Assembly (NCBI GenBank): GCA_003170035.1
Contig: PMZX01000051.1
Coordinates: 1-5,404, forward strand
Direction of reading: 5' to 3'
Source of the DNA: Myxococcales bacterium
Lineage (GTDB): Bacteria; Myxococcota_A; Polyangia; Fen-1088
Length of the DNA: 5,404 nt
Shown: in pieces, positions 1 through 5,404 of the stretch
Layout: every line of letters starts with the position of its first letter
Numbering within the stretch: the stretch's first letter is position 1
Program-made: the position numbers and the translations under genes
Notes under the pieces: generated by a model
What the model was told of the DNA's origin: nothing
The model's database searches: none
The model's input: the letters and a program-made list of their open reading frames with translations, nothing else

Positions 1-78
1 ACGCGCACTGGCCTCGGAACGTTCACTGGCCTCGGGACGGGGACGCGCACTGGCCGTGGGACGGGGACGGCCAGCGGG
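1..78. repeat. Degenerate low-complexity tandem repeat at the window edge
   Basis: About three imperfect units of 20-24 bases share CACTGGCC followed by GGGACGGGG. On the plus strand, frame 1 gives a Thr-Gly rich run (TGLGTGTRTGRGTGT) ending at TAG 91-93, which could be the C-terminal tail of a gene lying to the left. On the minus strand, a frame open from about 249 to the edge gives a hydrophobic stretch (SVAVISSAAMLVSVAVSMPL) followed by Arg/Pro/Ala/Ser repeats. I cannot decide which strand, if either, is coding. Confidence 0.45.
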
Positions 79-194
79 ACGAACACGGGCTAGCGGCATC
101 GATACCGCCACTGATACGAGCATCGCTGCAGACGAGATCACGGCCACCGAATAGCCCAGCTGGGCTGCGCTCGACTCCCGCAAACGGTTACTCT

Positions 195-223
195 TTACGT
201 CAGCTACGTCCCAATACCCGGAA
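195..223 (+). repeat. Direct repeat, copy 1
   Basis: This 29-base segment containing CAGCTACGTCCC and ATACCCGGAA recurs at 475-504 in the same orientation with about 26 identities, three mismatches and one single-base gap. It may be the end or internal piece of a mobile element. Confidence 0.55.
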
Positions 224-474
224 TCCAGCCCCGGACACGAGGGCCAGAATCAGCCGGGAGACGACGCGACGATGAGGCATGGGCAGCGCCTAACGTCCTC
301 CGTCTGCTCATCGCCGGCTGCAGGCCCCACGAATACTGAAGCCGGGCGAGGCCGGAAGCGTTGGTCACGGTCAATGTGAGAGTTGACCCCGATCCGTTAA
401 TCTTGGGCCTGTAGGCGAAACAAGCCCACTTTCCTTCATGCGGTATCGCGCCATCATTTGTCCGAGTATGAAGG
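224..474. other. Region without a recognisable gene
   Basis: No frame on either strand gives a convincing protein here. The minus-strand frame that passes through the middle part of the transposase remnant continues to 371, but its tail (GQMMARYRMKESGL and onward) is not recognised. I see no tRNA, strong terminator or CRISPR-like array. Confidence 0.5.
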
Positions 475-504
475 TTATGTCAACTACGTCCCCTATACCC
501 GGAA
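475..504 (+). repeat. Direct repeat, copy 2, at the broken end of the transposase remnant
   Basis: This is the second copy of the 29-30 base repeat (CAACTACGTCCCC and ATACCCGGAA). The recognisable transposase sequence ends inside it, at ASGY near base 495, so the repeat may mark the junction where the transposase gene was broken. Confidence 0.55.
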
Positions 505-774
505 GCGCGGAGTAGTGCCAGAAGGAGCCGGACAACCGCCGCGAGGACTCGCGCTCGCCGATCAAGCTTCGCGATGGTGTCGAGCAGCTGCTGCCGGTGG
601 TGACGACAGGGCGCACACCGCGCCGGTGCCAAGAGGAAACCGTGGAGCGCGGGATCGCGAGGTGCCTTGGTAGGCATCTTTTGCCAGTGCGGCAGTGCGG
701 CACACCTGCTTCCGGAGGCGGTGGTCGTAGGCGCGGCGCGTCTGTGACGTGGCCACAAGGTCGCTTGGCATCAC
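480..774 (-). pseudogene. Frameshifted, truncated DDE (rve-type) transposase, N-terminal part
   Basis: Three minus-strand frames join into one recognisable transposase N-terminus. From GTG 774 or ATG 771 the first frame gives SQTRRAYDHRLRKQVCRTA. The second frame, from about 700 to 600, gives LAIPRSTVSSWHRRGVRPVV, a helix-turn-helix-like segment. The third, from about 600 to 480, gives DTIAKLDRRARVLAAVV and then LRLL-type leucine-rich helix ending ASGY. This order matches integrase-core transposases that carry a 'RRAYDHRL' start and an 'IPRST' HTH before a leucine-rich helix (recalled family pattern). The catalytic DDE domain is absent; a stop at 480-482 and unrelated sequence follow. The first frame change is explained by an 8-bp tandem duplication at 686-701. 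The second probably reflects a small indel near 590-605. Confidence 0.65.
686..701. repeat. 8-bp tandem duplication that shifts the transposase frame
   Basis: The unit AGTGCGGC occurs twice in direct succession (686-693 and 694-701). Removing one copy moves the minus-strand reading from the frame of 774 to the frame that encodes LAIPRSTVSSWHRR, so the duplication accounts for this frameshift. Confidence 0.8.
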
Positions 775-859
775 GAAAGGATCACCCGCCGGATGTCACC
801 CGCCAACGAAAACCTCGATGATATTGAGGGGGCCGCAAATGCATACAGGATTGTGCGGA

Positions 860-949
860 AGGTCCTCGCGCGCAGCTGTGCTTCTGGCACCGGACATTCA
901 GGCGGAAGTTCTAGAAATGATGGCGAGGGCCGGGCGGGAGCCGGGCTGA
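860..949 (+). pseudogene. Possible fragment of a recombinase-associated helix-turn-helix protein
   Basis: The plus-strand frame ending at TGA 947-949 reads SRAAVLLAPDIQAEVLEM. This resembles the 'LLLAPDIQ..IL' segment that follows the HTH in small proteins encoded beside site-specific recombinases (recalled, not searched). Nothing upstream in this frame looks like the preceding HTH, so only a short remnant would survive. It runs opposite to the tail of the truncated third operon gene. That fits a junction between operon and mobile debris at about 950-977. The match is short and could be chance. Confidence 0.3.
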
Positions 950-1045
950 TCTTCCGGGGTGCGAGGGAAAAATCGTGTCGCCCTGATAGATGTAGATGTC
1001 GCGAACGACATCGCCGGTCGTGAGAACTTGTTGCTTCTTGGTCAT
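911..1045 (-). pseudogene. Truncated third operon gene, N-terminal fragment
   Basis: An ATG at 1045 overlaps the stop of the second TIR gene as ATGA, the same junction used between genes one and two, with GGTGA five bases upstream. The 44-codon frame starts MTKKQQVLTTGDVVRDIYIY. This looks like a real protein N-terminus: a beta strand followed by a TGDxVxD pattern, recalling the start of ribokinase-like or RyR-associated proteins (recalled, not verified). After about residue 23 (near base 977) the sequence turns into low-quality Pro/Arg/His sequence and stops at 911. That tail lies antisense to a separate gene fragment. I read this as a gene cut off by recombination. A genuine 44-aa peptide is possible but less likely. 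Confidence 0.55.
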
Positions 1046-2892
1046 GGGTTCACCGTCGGTAGGGAGCCGGGCAACTGGTCTGCCGCCAAGCGTTGTGCAA
1101 TATCGCGAAGCGCGCTGTTCACGTAGTCGAAATGGCTGCGCCATTTTGTACTCTCGGGGGAATCGGCCACAAGCTTCTGCAGTATCGCTTGCGCCCGACT
1201 ATAGTCCACCAAGGCGCTGACGGCGTCGTCACTCTGGAGTTCGACATCGGCAACCTTGGCAAACGCCAGGGCAACATCGTCCGCCCATTCGGCGTTACCA
1301 GGATCGGACGCGGCAAGGCGCTGCGCAATTGCGAGGCGCGCATGGTGTGATTCGAGTGCGGAGCCGAGCTGGCCTTCGGCCAGAAGTGTATCGCCTATTC
1401 GTTCCTCTACCACCGCGAGATCACGCTGCCCCTCGGCGTTGTCAGGGTCGGATTTGGCAAGTCTCAGCCTGATCTCCTCGCTAGCTCGTAAGTAATCGAG
1501 TGCCTGACCAAGCTGACGTTGCGCCCCAAGCACATGACCGATCCTCTCTTCGCAGTTCGCCAGACTACTCTGCCGCGAGGCGTTGTCGGGCTCTGAGGCA
1601 GCAAGGCGCTGCCGAATCGCGAAGCTCGCTCGGAACGAAATGAGTGCCGGAGCGAGTTCTCCTTGCGCCGCCAATACGTCGCCAATCTCTTCATCGTTCG
1701 CCGAGATGTCGCTAAGCAAAACGGCGTCGCTGGGATGGGCGGCTGCGAGGCGTTGCGTGATCGTGAGACTCTCCCGATAGGCATTGAGCGCGGGACCGAA
1801 CTGGCCTTGCGCCATCAGTGCATCGCCAAGCGTCCTTTCCGAACACGCAAGCCCGCGTTGAATCCCATCGTGTGACGGATCCTGACGGGCAAGTTCCCGC
1901 ATGAGCGCAACAGACTTCTCGGCACAGCTACGCTGGCGGGCGATATCTCCGATCGCGCCATAATACTGGGCATAATTGTTGAGATTCATGGCCCGCTCAT
2001 ACCGTAGCCGCGGCTTGTGCACACCTTTGTCATAGAGGCTGTCAAGTTGACGATCTGTTGCGATAAGGAACGACTCCGTCATCGCTTGCGACACACCCAT
2101 GCGGGCGGACATTTTCATTAGGTCTTCAACAAAGCTCGAAACGGTAGCGACTGCGATTTCAGCCGACGCGTTCGATTTCAGCATGTAGTAATAGGAGAGG
2201 ACGCCACCGCTCAGTGCAAACAGCACGAGCAACGCCATACTTGCCGCAATGATTTGGTAGTTGCGCACGTTACGGCGTTGCACTTCGAGTTCGCGCTGTT
2301 TTAGCGCTTCGTAGCCAACACCGAGGAGGCCAGCGATCAACTTGAGCTTGGCATTTGCCTTACCATCCCCTTCGCGCCGCACATCGGCCGCAATCGGTTC
2401 GGAAATTTCGCCCGACAACTGTCCGTCAGAACCAAACCTGTGTTTCAGCGCATCAGGAAAGCATTCTCGCACCCGCCCTAGACCGGGCTTATCGCCCGCG
2501 TTTGGTTCTCCATCCACGATCAAGGCGAGAATGCGGTTTTCGCGGCCCAGCCGCTTAAAAAAGAGAACTTCCTCGTTCACCCGCATCGAATCTGCCGCAC
2601 TGGGTGAGCAGATGACGACTAGGCAAGCGGACTGTTCCAAGGTAGCCCGGACTTCCTCGCTCAGACCGGGGGAAAATGAAGATCTTTGGCCGCCGTGAAA
2701 GACGGGGCGGAGCCTCGTAGGGATCGGGTCTTCCCGGCTTCCGAGCCCGATCAGCCGCTTCGGCACGCGGTAGGATTCGATCGCCCTGCGCAGCCAGCGA
2801 GACCATCTCTCATCGGCATCGCTACAGCTGATGAATGCTCGATATTTTAACGTACTGGCCGTGGCGGACACGTAGGAGCCGGCGTTGCTCAT
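1042..2892 (-). CDS. TIR-like membrane protein with 48-residue TPR-like repeats; degenerate paralogue of the upstream gene
   Basis: This 616-aa protein is a diverged paralogue of its upstream neighbour without the four N-terminal helices. It has a TIR-like domain at about residues 17-155 (YRAFISCSDADERWSRWLRR, then LVVICSPSAADSMRVNEE). A juxtamembrane segment reads KLKLIAGLLGVGYEALKQRE. One membrane helix lies at about 213-236. Six repeats of exactly 48 residues run from 298 to 585, followed by a short tail. The TIR domain is eroded. The FRDREELP motif of the neighbour has become FHGGQRSSF, SYSH has become SCSD, and the Trp before the candidate catalytic Glu has become Arg. E108 itself remains. 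Length across the motif is unchanged, so this is missense change and not a frameshift. The start at 2892 is chosen because its ATGA overlaps the upstream stop and AAGGGGG stands 4 bases before it. A start 19 codons earlier at 2949 would lie inside the upstream gene and adds an unrelated leader. It is probably a catalytically weak or dead regulatory partner. Confidence 0.88.
   Translation of the reverse strand: MSNAGSYVSATASTLKYRAFISCSDADERWSRWLRRAIESYRVPKRLIGLGSREDPIPTRLRPVFHGGQRSSFSPGLSEEVRATLEQSACLVVICSPSAADSMRVNEEVLFFKRLGRENRILALIVDGEPNAGDKPGLGRVRECFPDALKHRFGSDGQLSGEISEPIAADVRREGDGKANAKLKLIAGLLGVGYEALKQRELEVQRRNVRNYQIIAASMALLVLFALSGGVLSYYYMLKSNASAEIAVATVSSFVEDLMKMSARMGVSQAMTESFLIATDRQLDSLYDKGVHKPRLRYERAMNLNNYAQYYGAIGDIARQRSCAEKSVALMRELARQDPSHDGIQRGLACSERTLGDALMAQGQFGPALNAYRESLTITQRLAAAHPSDAVLLSDISANDEEIGDVLAAQGELAPALISFRASFAIRQRLAASEPDNASRQSSLANCEERIGHVLGAQRQLGQALDYLRASEEIRLRLAKSDPDNAEGQRDLAVVEERIGDTLLAEGQLGSALESHHARLAIAQRLAASDPGNAEWADDVALAFAKVADVELQSDDAVSALVDYSRAQAILQKLVADSPESTKWRSHFDYVNSALRDIAQRLAADQLPGSLPTVNP
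1138..2001 (-). repeat. Six in-frame 144-bp (48-residue) repeats encoding the TPR-like domain of the second TIR gene
   Basis: Residues 298-585 divide into six 48-residue units, starting at 298, 346, 394, 442, 490 and 538, with the same consensus as the upstream paralogue (IGDVLAAQGEL, RLAASDPGNAEW). The first and last units match the first and last units of the neighbour best, so the difference of one repeat is most easily explained by gain or loss of an internal unit. Confidence 0.85.
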
Positions 2893-5273
2893 GGCGCCCC
2901 CTTGTCCAGATTGAGTACACTCTCCGCAGTGTCCAATTGGCTGCGCCATGTCGCGTCCTGGGGGTACTGGGCTACGAGATTTCGGAGTATCGCTAGTGCT
3001 TGCGCGTAGTCCGCGCGAGCACTAGCGACATCACCTTGCATTCGTTTTAGGTGAGCACCGGCCAGGAGCGAAATGGCAAGTTTGTTCTGCAATTGTGGAT
3101 TGCCGGGATCGGAAGCGGCAAGGCGGCGTAAAATTGCAAGACCTTCGCGGTGCGATTCGAGCGCCTCTCCGATCTGCCCTCGCTCCGCCAGCACTATGGC
3201 AAGGTCTTGATTGATCAGTGCAATGTCATTTTGCCATCCGGCGTTTCCCGGGTCGGAGGCACCAAGTCGTCGCATGACCGCGAGGCTTACGCTGAACGAG
3301 TCAGCCGCGGGACCAAACTTGGCCTGCCTCTCAAGCAAGTGACCGATGCTCTGCTCGCATACCGAGATATCGTGCTGCCATCGCGTGTTACGAGGGTCCA
3401 ATGCAGCAAGGCGCTGCCTGATCTCAAGGCTCGCACGAAGCGAGGCAAGTGCGGGATCAACTTTTCCTTGCTCCATCAGTACATCGCCGATCATCTGTTC
3501 GCTCTCGGAAACCTCGCTTCGCCATTCCAGATCGTGCTTGTTTGATGTCGCAAAACGTTGCCTGATTGCAAGGCTGGCCCGATACCATAAGAGTGCGGTA
3601 TCCGGCTGACCTTGCGCCGCGAACACGCCGCCGATCTGCATCTGGGCAAAGGAGACATCGCGCTGTGTTTCGCCTCTGCCAGGATCGGAGGCGGCGAGTC
3701 TCTCCATGGTTGTTAGACCAGCCCGGTATAGTTCGAGCGCTGGACTATACTGGCCCTGCGCCAGCATATCTTTGGCGACTCTACTTTGTGCGACCGCCAA
3801 CTGCCGCTGATAGTCCTTATCCCGTGGAAAACCCCGAACAAGGTCTTCCATCAATCTCATCGCCTGTTGCGAACAGGCGCGCGCTCGCGCCTTGTCGCCC
3901 GTTTCTGCGTAGTGGTCGGCGTAAGCGACAAGTATGAAAGCCCGGTGATATTTCAGCCGCGGTGTCTGCACCCCTAGTTCGTATAGCGTTGCGAGCTGGC
4001 GATCGGCCGCAACCAGGAACGATTGGATGGTCGCCTGAGACACGCCTAACCGAGAATACAACTTTAGCCCCTGACCAACGAACCCGTCGGCAACGCCAAC
4101 CGCGGCTTCATCCATCTCCTCCGATTGGAGCATGTAGTGGTAAGTCAGTATGCCACCACCAACAGTGAGCGCCGCTAGTAGTACCATGGCTGCTGCCACG
4201 CAACGATAGACAAAGGCGCGCTTACGTTGCATATCCAGTTCGTGATGTTTCAGCAGATCGTAGTCGATGCCGAGCAGGCGTGCGGCGAGTTTGACTTGTG
4301 TGGCTTCCTTGCCCTCGACCTCGGGCCGCGCGTCGGCTGCAACATGCACTGTGTTTCTGTTCAACGATTCTCCGTCAGGTCCCAAGCTGTACATTAGTGC
4401 CTGCGGAAAACACCCGGCCGCCCCGTTCGGCTCTCCGTCAATGACCACCGGAAGAATGCGTTGCTCGCGGCCCAACTGCTTGAAGACGAGGATCTCCTGG
4501 TTCACCCATCGCGAGGCTGCGGCGCTCGGCGAGCAAATGACGATGAGATAGGCGGACTTCTGCAACGCAGTCTCGATTTGCTGACCTAGATCGGCCGAGG
4601 ACGGAAGCTCCTCGCGGTCGCGGAAGATGGGATAGAGCTGGGGCACCACTGGGCCATCGTGGCCCGCTATGCCGATCAGTTCCTTCGGCACGCGATAGGA
4701 CTCAAGGGCCTTGTGCAGCCAGCGTGACCATCTGTCGTCGTTGTGGCTGTAACTGATGAAGGCGCGGTAACCAATTGTGAAGGTCGCCTGCCCCACCGGC
4801 GAGACGGAAGGGCTTGGCCTGATCACGCGAAAGAGAAGGCTGAAAACCGAAGCTCGCGGGCCTCGAAGATACTTCGCCGCTTTGCACGCTCGTGCGGCGG
4901 CAAGCACCGTAACTGACCATAGTGCCAGAATCAAAACGAAAAGTACGGGCCCTAAGTATCCTGTTCCCGCCTCAGTTAAATGTAAGGCGCTGACCAAGGT
5001 GACTGCCAAGCCCAACGTTAGAAGGCTGTACAGCCAGAATAGGAACCGTGCGGCCGCTAACGCTCGCGTTTTTTGCAGGAGCATTGCCGCGGCGAAGGAG
5101 ATCAATGGGAATGTGAGTCTGAAGATGCTGAAGGGGCGAGCCAAGCACTCAGCGACAATTGCCAATGCGCTAAACACCAGGAAGCCCGTCGCTATGTATT
5201 TAACGATCCTCTCGGCACGTTCCCGTGTCTCGATTGCCCCTCGCCAAAACCGCTTGCGCCTTTCTATGCCCAA
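2889..5273 (-). CDS. Membrane-anchored TIR-domain protein with four N-terminal membrane helices and C-terminal 48-residue TPR-like repeats
   Basis: This 794-aa protein has a clear modular order. Four hydrophobic helices lie at about residues 26-45, 48-66, 76-97 and 106-127. A TIR-type domain follows at about 169-300. It begins YRAFISYSHNDDRWSRWL, carries FRDREELP at 217-224, and has ICSPSAAASRWVNQE, where E260 is the candidate NADase glutamate. A conserved juxtamembrane segment (KLAARLLGIDYDLLKHHE) leads to a fifth membrane helix at about 356-379. Seven TPR-like repeats of exactly 48 residues then run from 442 to 777. TIR domains of bacteria often cleave NAD or make cyclic ADP-ribose signals; activity here is inferred. 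With the N-terminus inside, TIR is cytoplasmic and the repeats are periplasmic. The start is TTG. No ATG or GTG lies between it and the upstream in-frame TAG, and a GGAAAGGG ribosome site sits 7 bases before it. It is the first gene of the operon and overlaps the next by four bases. The four-helix N-terminus is unusual for this family, which normally begins at TIR. Confidence 0.9.
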   Translation of the reverse strand: MGIERRKRFWRGAIETRERAERIVKYIATGFLVFSALAIVAECLARPFSIFRLTFPLISFAAAMLLQKTRALAAARFLFWLYSLLTLGLAVTLVSALHLTEAGTGYLGPVLFVLILALWSVTVLAAARACKAAKYLRGPRASVFSLLFRVIRPSPSVSPVGQATFTIGYRAFISYSHNDDRWSRWLHKALESYRVPKELIGIAGHDGPVVPQLYPIFRDREELPSSADLGQQIETALQKSAYLIVICSPSAAASRWVNQEILVFKQLGREQRILPVVIDGEPNGAAGCFPQALMYSLGPDGESLNRNTVHVAADARPEVEGKEATQVKLAARLLGIDYDLLKHHELDMQRKRAFVYRCVAAAMVLLAALTVGGGILTYHYMLQSEEMDEAAVGVADGFVGQGLKLYSRLGVSQATIQSFLVAADRQLATLYELGVQTPRLKYHRAFILVAYADHYAETGDKARARACSQQAMRLMEDLVRGFPRDKDYQRQLAVAQSRVAKDMLAQGQYSPALELYRAGLTTMERLAASDPGRGETQRDVSFAQMQIGGVFAAQGQPDTALLWYRASLAIRQRFATSNKHDLEWRSEVSESEQMIGDVLMEQGKVDPALASLRASLEIRQRLAALDPRNTRWQHDISVCEQSIGHLLERQAKFGPAADSFSVSLAVMRRLGASDPGNAGWQNDIALINQDLAIVLAERGQIGEALESHREGLAILRRLAASDPGNPQLQNKLAISLLAGAHLKRMQGDVASARADYAQALAILRNLVAQYPQDATWRSQLDTAESVLNLDKGAP
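2897..2903 (-). promoter_or_regulatory. Ribosome binding site for the second TIR gene, inside the end of the first
   Basis: AAGGGGG stands 4 bases before the ATG at 2892 and lies within the last codons of the upstream gene. Together with the ATGA overlap it indicates coupled translation and excludes the longer start at 2949. Confidence 0.65.
2943..3950 (-). repeat. Seven in-frame 144-bp (48-residue) repeats encoding the TPR-like domain of the first TIR gene
   Basis: Residues 442-777 divide into seven units of exactly 48 residues with no indels, starting at 442, 490, 538, 586, 634, 682 and 730. The shared pattern is (R/S/N)D(L/I)...E..IGDVL.AQGQ..PAL..YRASLAI.QRLAASDPGNA.WQ. Each unit is two helices joined by a QG(Q/K) turn, with the second helix leading to a DPGN loop. 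The units are well diverged from one another, so this is an old array and not a recent expansion. Confidence 0.85.
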
Positions 5274-5280
5274 TTCAGGA

Positions 5281-5288
5281 CCCTTTCC
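5281..5288 (-). promoter_or_regulatory. Ribosome binding site supporting the TTG start of the first TIR gene
   Basis: GGAAAGGG on the minus strand stands 7 bases before the TTG at 5273. An in-frame TAG lies further upstream, with no ATG or GTG between it and the TTG, so this site decides the start. Confidence 0.6.
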
Positions 5289-5363
5289 GCTTTTCCAGCA
5301 AAACTGTCCTGGCTTCCATGAGAACTATAACGGCTTGCATGAGAGAGCATAGTCGGTTCAAGC

Positions 5364-5401
5364 GCCATTTTGCCTTCACCAAATCGCATCCGCAAAATGG
5401 C
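5364..5401. promoter_or_regulatory. Perfect 10-bp inverted repeat upstream of the operon
   Basis: GCCATTTTGC (5364-5373) and GCAAAATGGC (5392-5401) are exact inverted copies separated by 18 bases, about 90-130 bases upstream of the operon start. The AT-rich core and lack of a following T-run argue against a strong terminator in either direction. An operator for a dimeric regulator, or the end of an element, are both possible. A weak -10-like TATAGT lies at 5329-5324 on the minus strand between this repeat and the start, but no good -35 box accompanies it. Confidence 0.4.
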
Positions 5402-5404
5402 TGA

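Noticed and set aside
371..703. 110-codon minus-strand frame taken as a single gene
   Set aside because: Only its middle (IPRSTVSSW and neighbours) is recognisable, and that belongs to the frameshifted transposase; the rest does not look like a protein I know.
911..1144. 77-codon frame starting at 1144 and including the third-gene fragment
   Set aside because: Its first part is only an alternate-frame reading of the second TIR gene; the ATG at 1045 has the ATGA overlap and a ribosome site.
1042..2949. Longer version of the second TIR gene starting at 2949
   Set aside because: The extra 19 residues lie inside the upstream gene and have no matching paralogue sequence, while the ATG at 2892 has both the ATGA overlap and a strong ribosome site.
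3150..3545. 131-codon plus-strand frame inside the repeat region
   Set aside because: It is a shadow of the 144-bp repeats on the minus strand, and its own repeated words follow the same period.
1138..3950. CRISPR-like or satellite array suggested by regular spacing
   Set aside because: The 144-bp period is in frame, diverged at DNA level and fully explained by protein repeats; no short identical repeats with unique spacers are present.
4777..5352. 191-codon open frame on the plus strand
   Set aside because: It lies antisense to the four-helix region of the first TIR gene, has no recognisable domain, and its long open stretch is explained by the codon pattern of the opposite gene.

Overview
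The window is about 60% GC and comes from a Pseudomonadota-like genome. Rhizobiales or Burkholderiales would fit the style of the TIR/repeat proteins, but nothing here fixes the genus. It is an accessory region. The right-hand three quarters hold a compact minus-strand operon. The left-hand 1 kb is mobile-element debris with no intact gene.

Right part (about 1042-5404, read right to left). Two long paralogous genes lie head to tail and share a 4-base ATGA overlap. The first (5273 to 2889, 794 aa) has four N-terminal membrane helices, a cytoplasmic TIR-type domain, a fifth membrane helix, then seven helical repeats of exactly 48 residues. The second (2892 to 1042, 616 aa) lacks the four-helix module. 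It keeps the order TIR, membrane helix, repeats (six of 48 residues), but its TIR domain has lost family hallmarks by missense change. A third start codon overlaps the second stop, again as ATGA. It opens a gene that looks genuine for about 23 codons and then runs into unrelated sequence, so it appears cut off.

Left part (1-1041). Next to the truncated third gene lies a short plus-strand fragment resembling a recombinase-associated helix-turn-helix protein. Beyond it is the N-terminal part of a DDE-type transposase broken over three minus-strand frames. One of its frameshifts is explained by an 8-bp tandem duplication. A 30-bp direct repeat and a low-complexity tandem repeat at the window edge complete the debris.

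Reading together: two membrane-anchored TIR proteins made by coupled translation are expected to put an NAD-processing or signalling TIR domain in the cytoplasm and a repeat domain across the membrane. The first looks able to be catalytic. The second looks like a degenerate partner. A role in immunity or envelope-stress signalling is inference from the TIR family and the mobile neighbourhood; the sequence does not prove it. If the operon originally had a third component, this copy has lost it.
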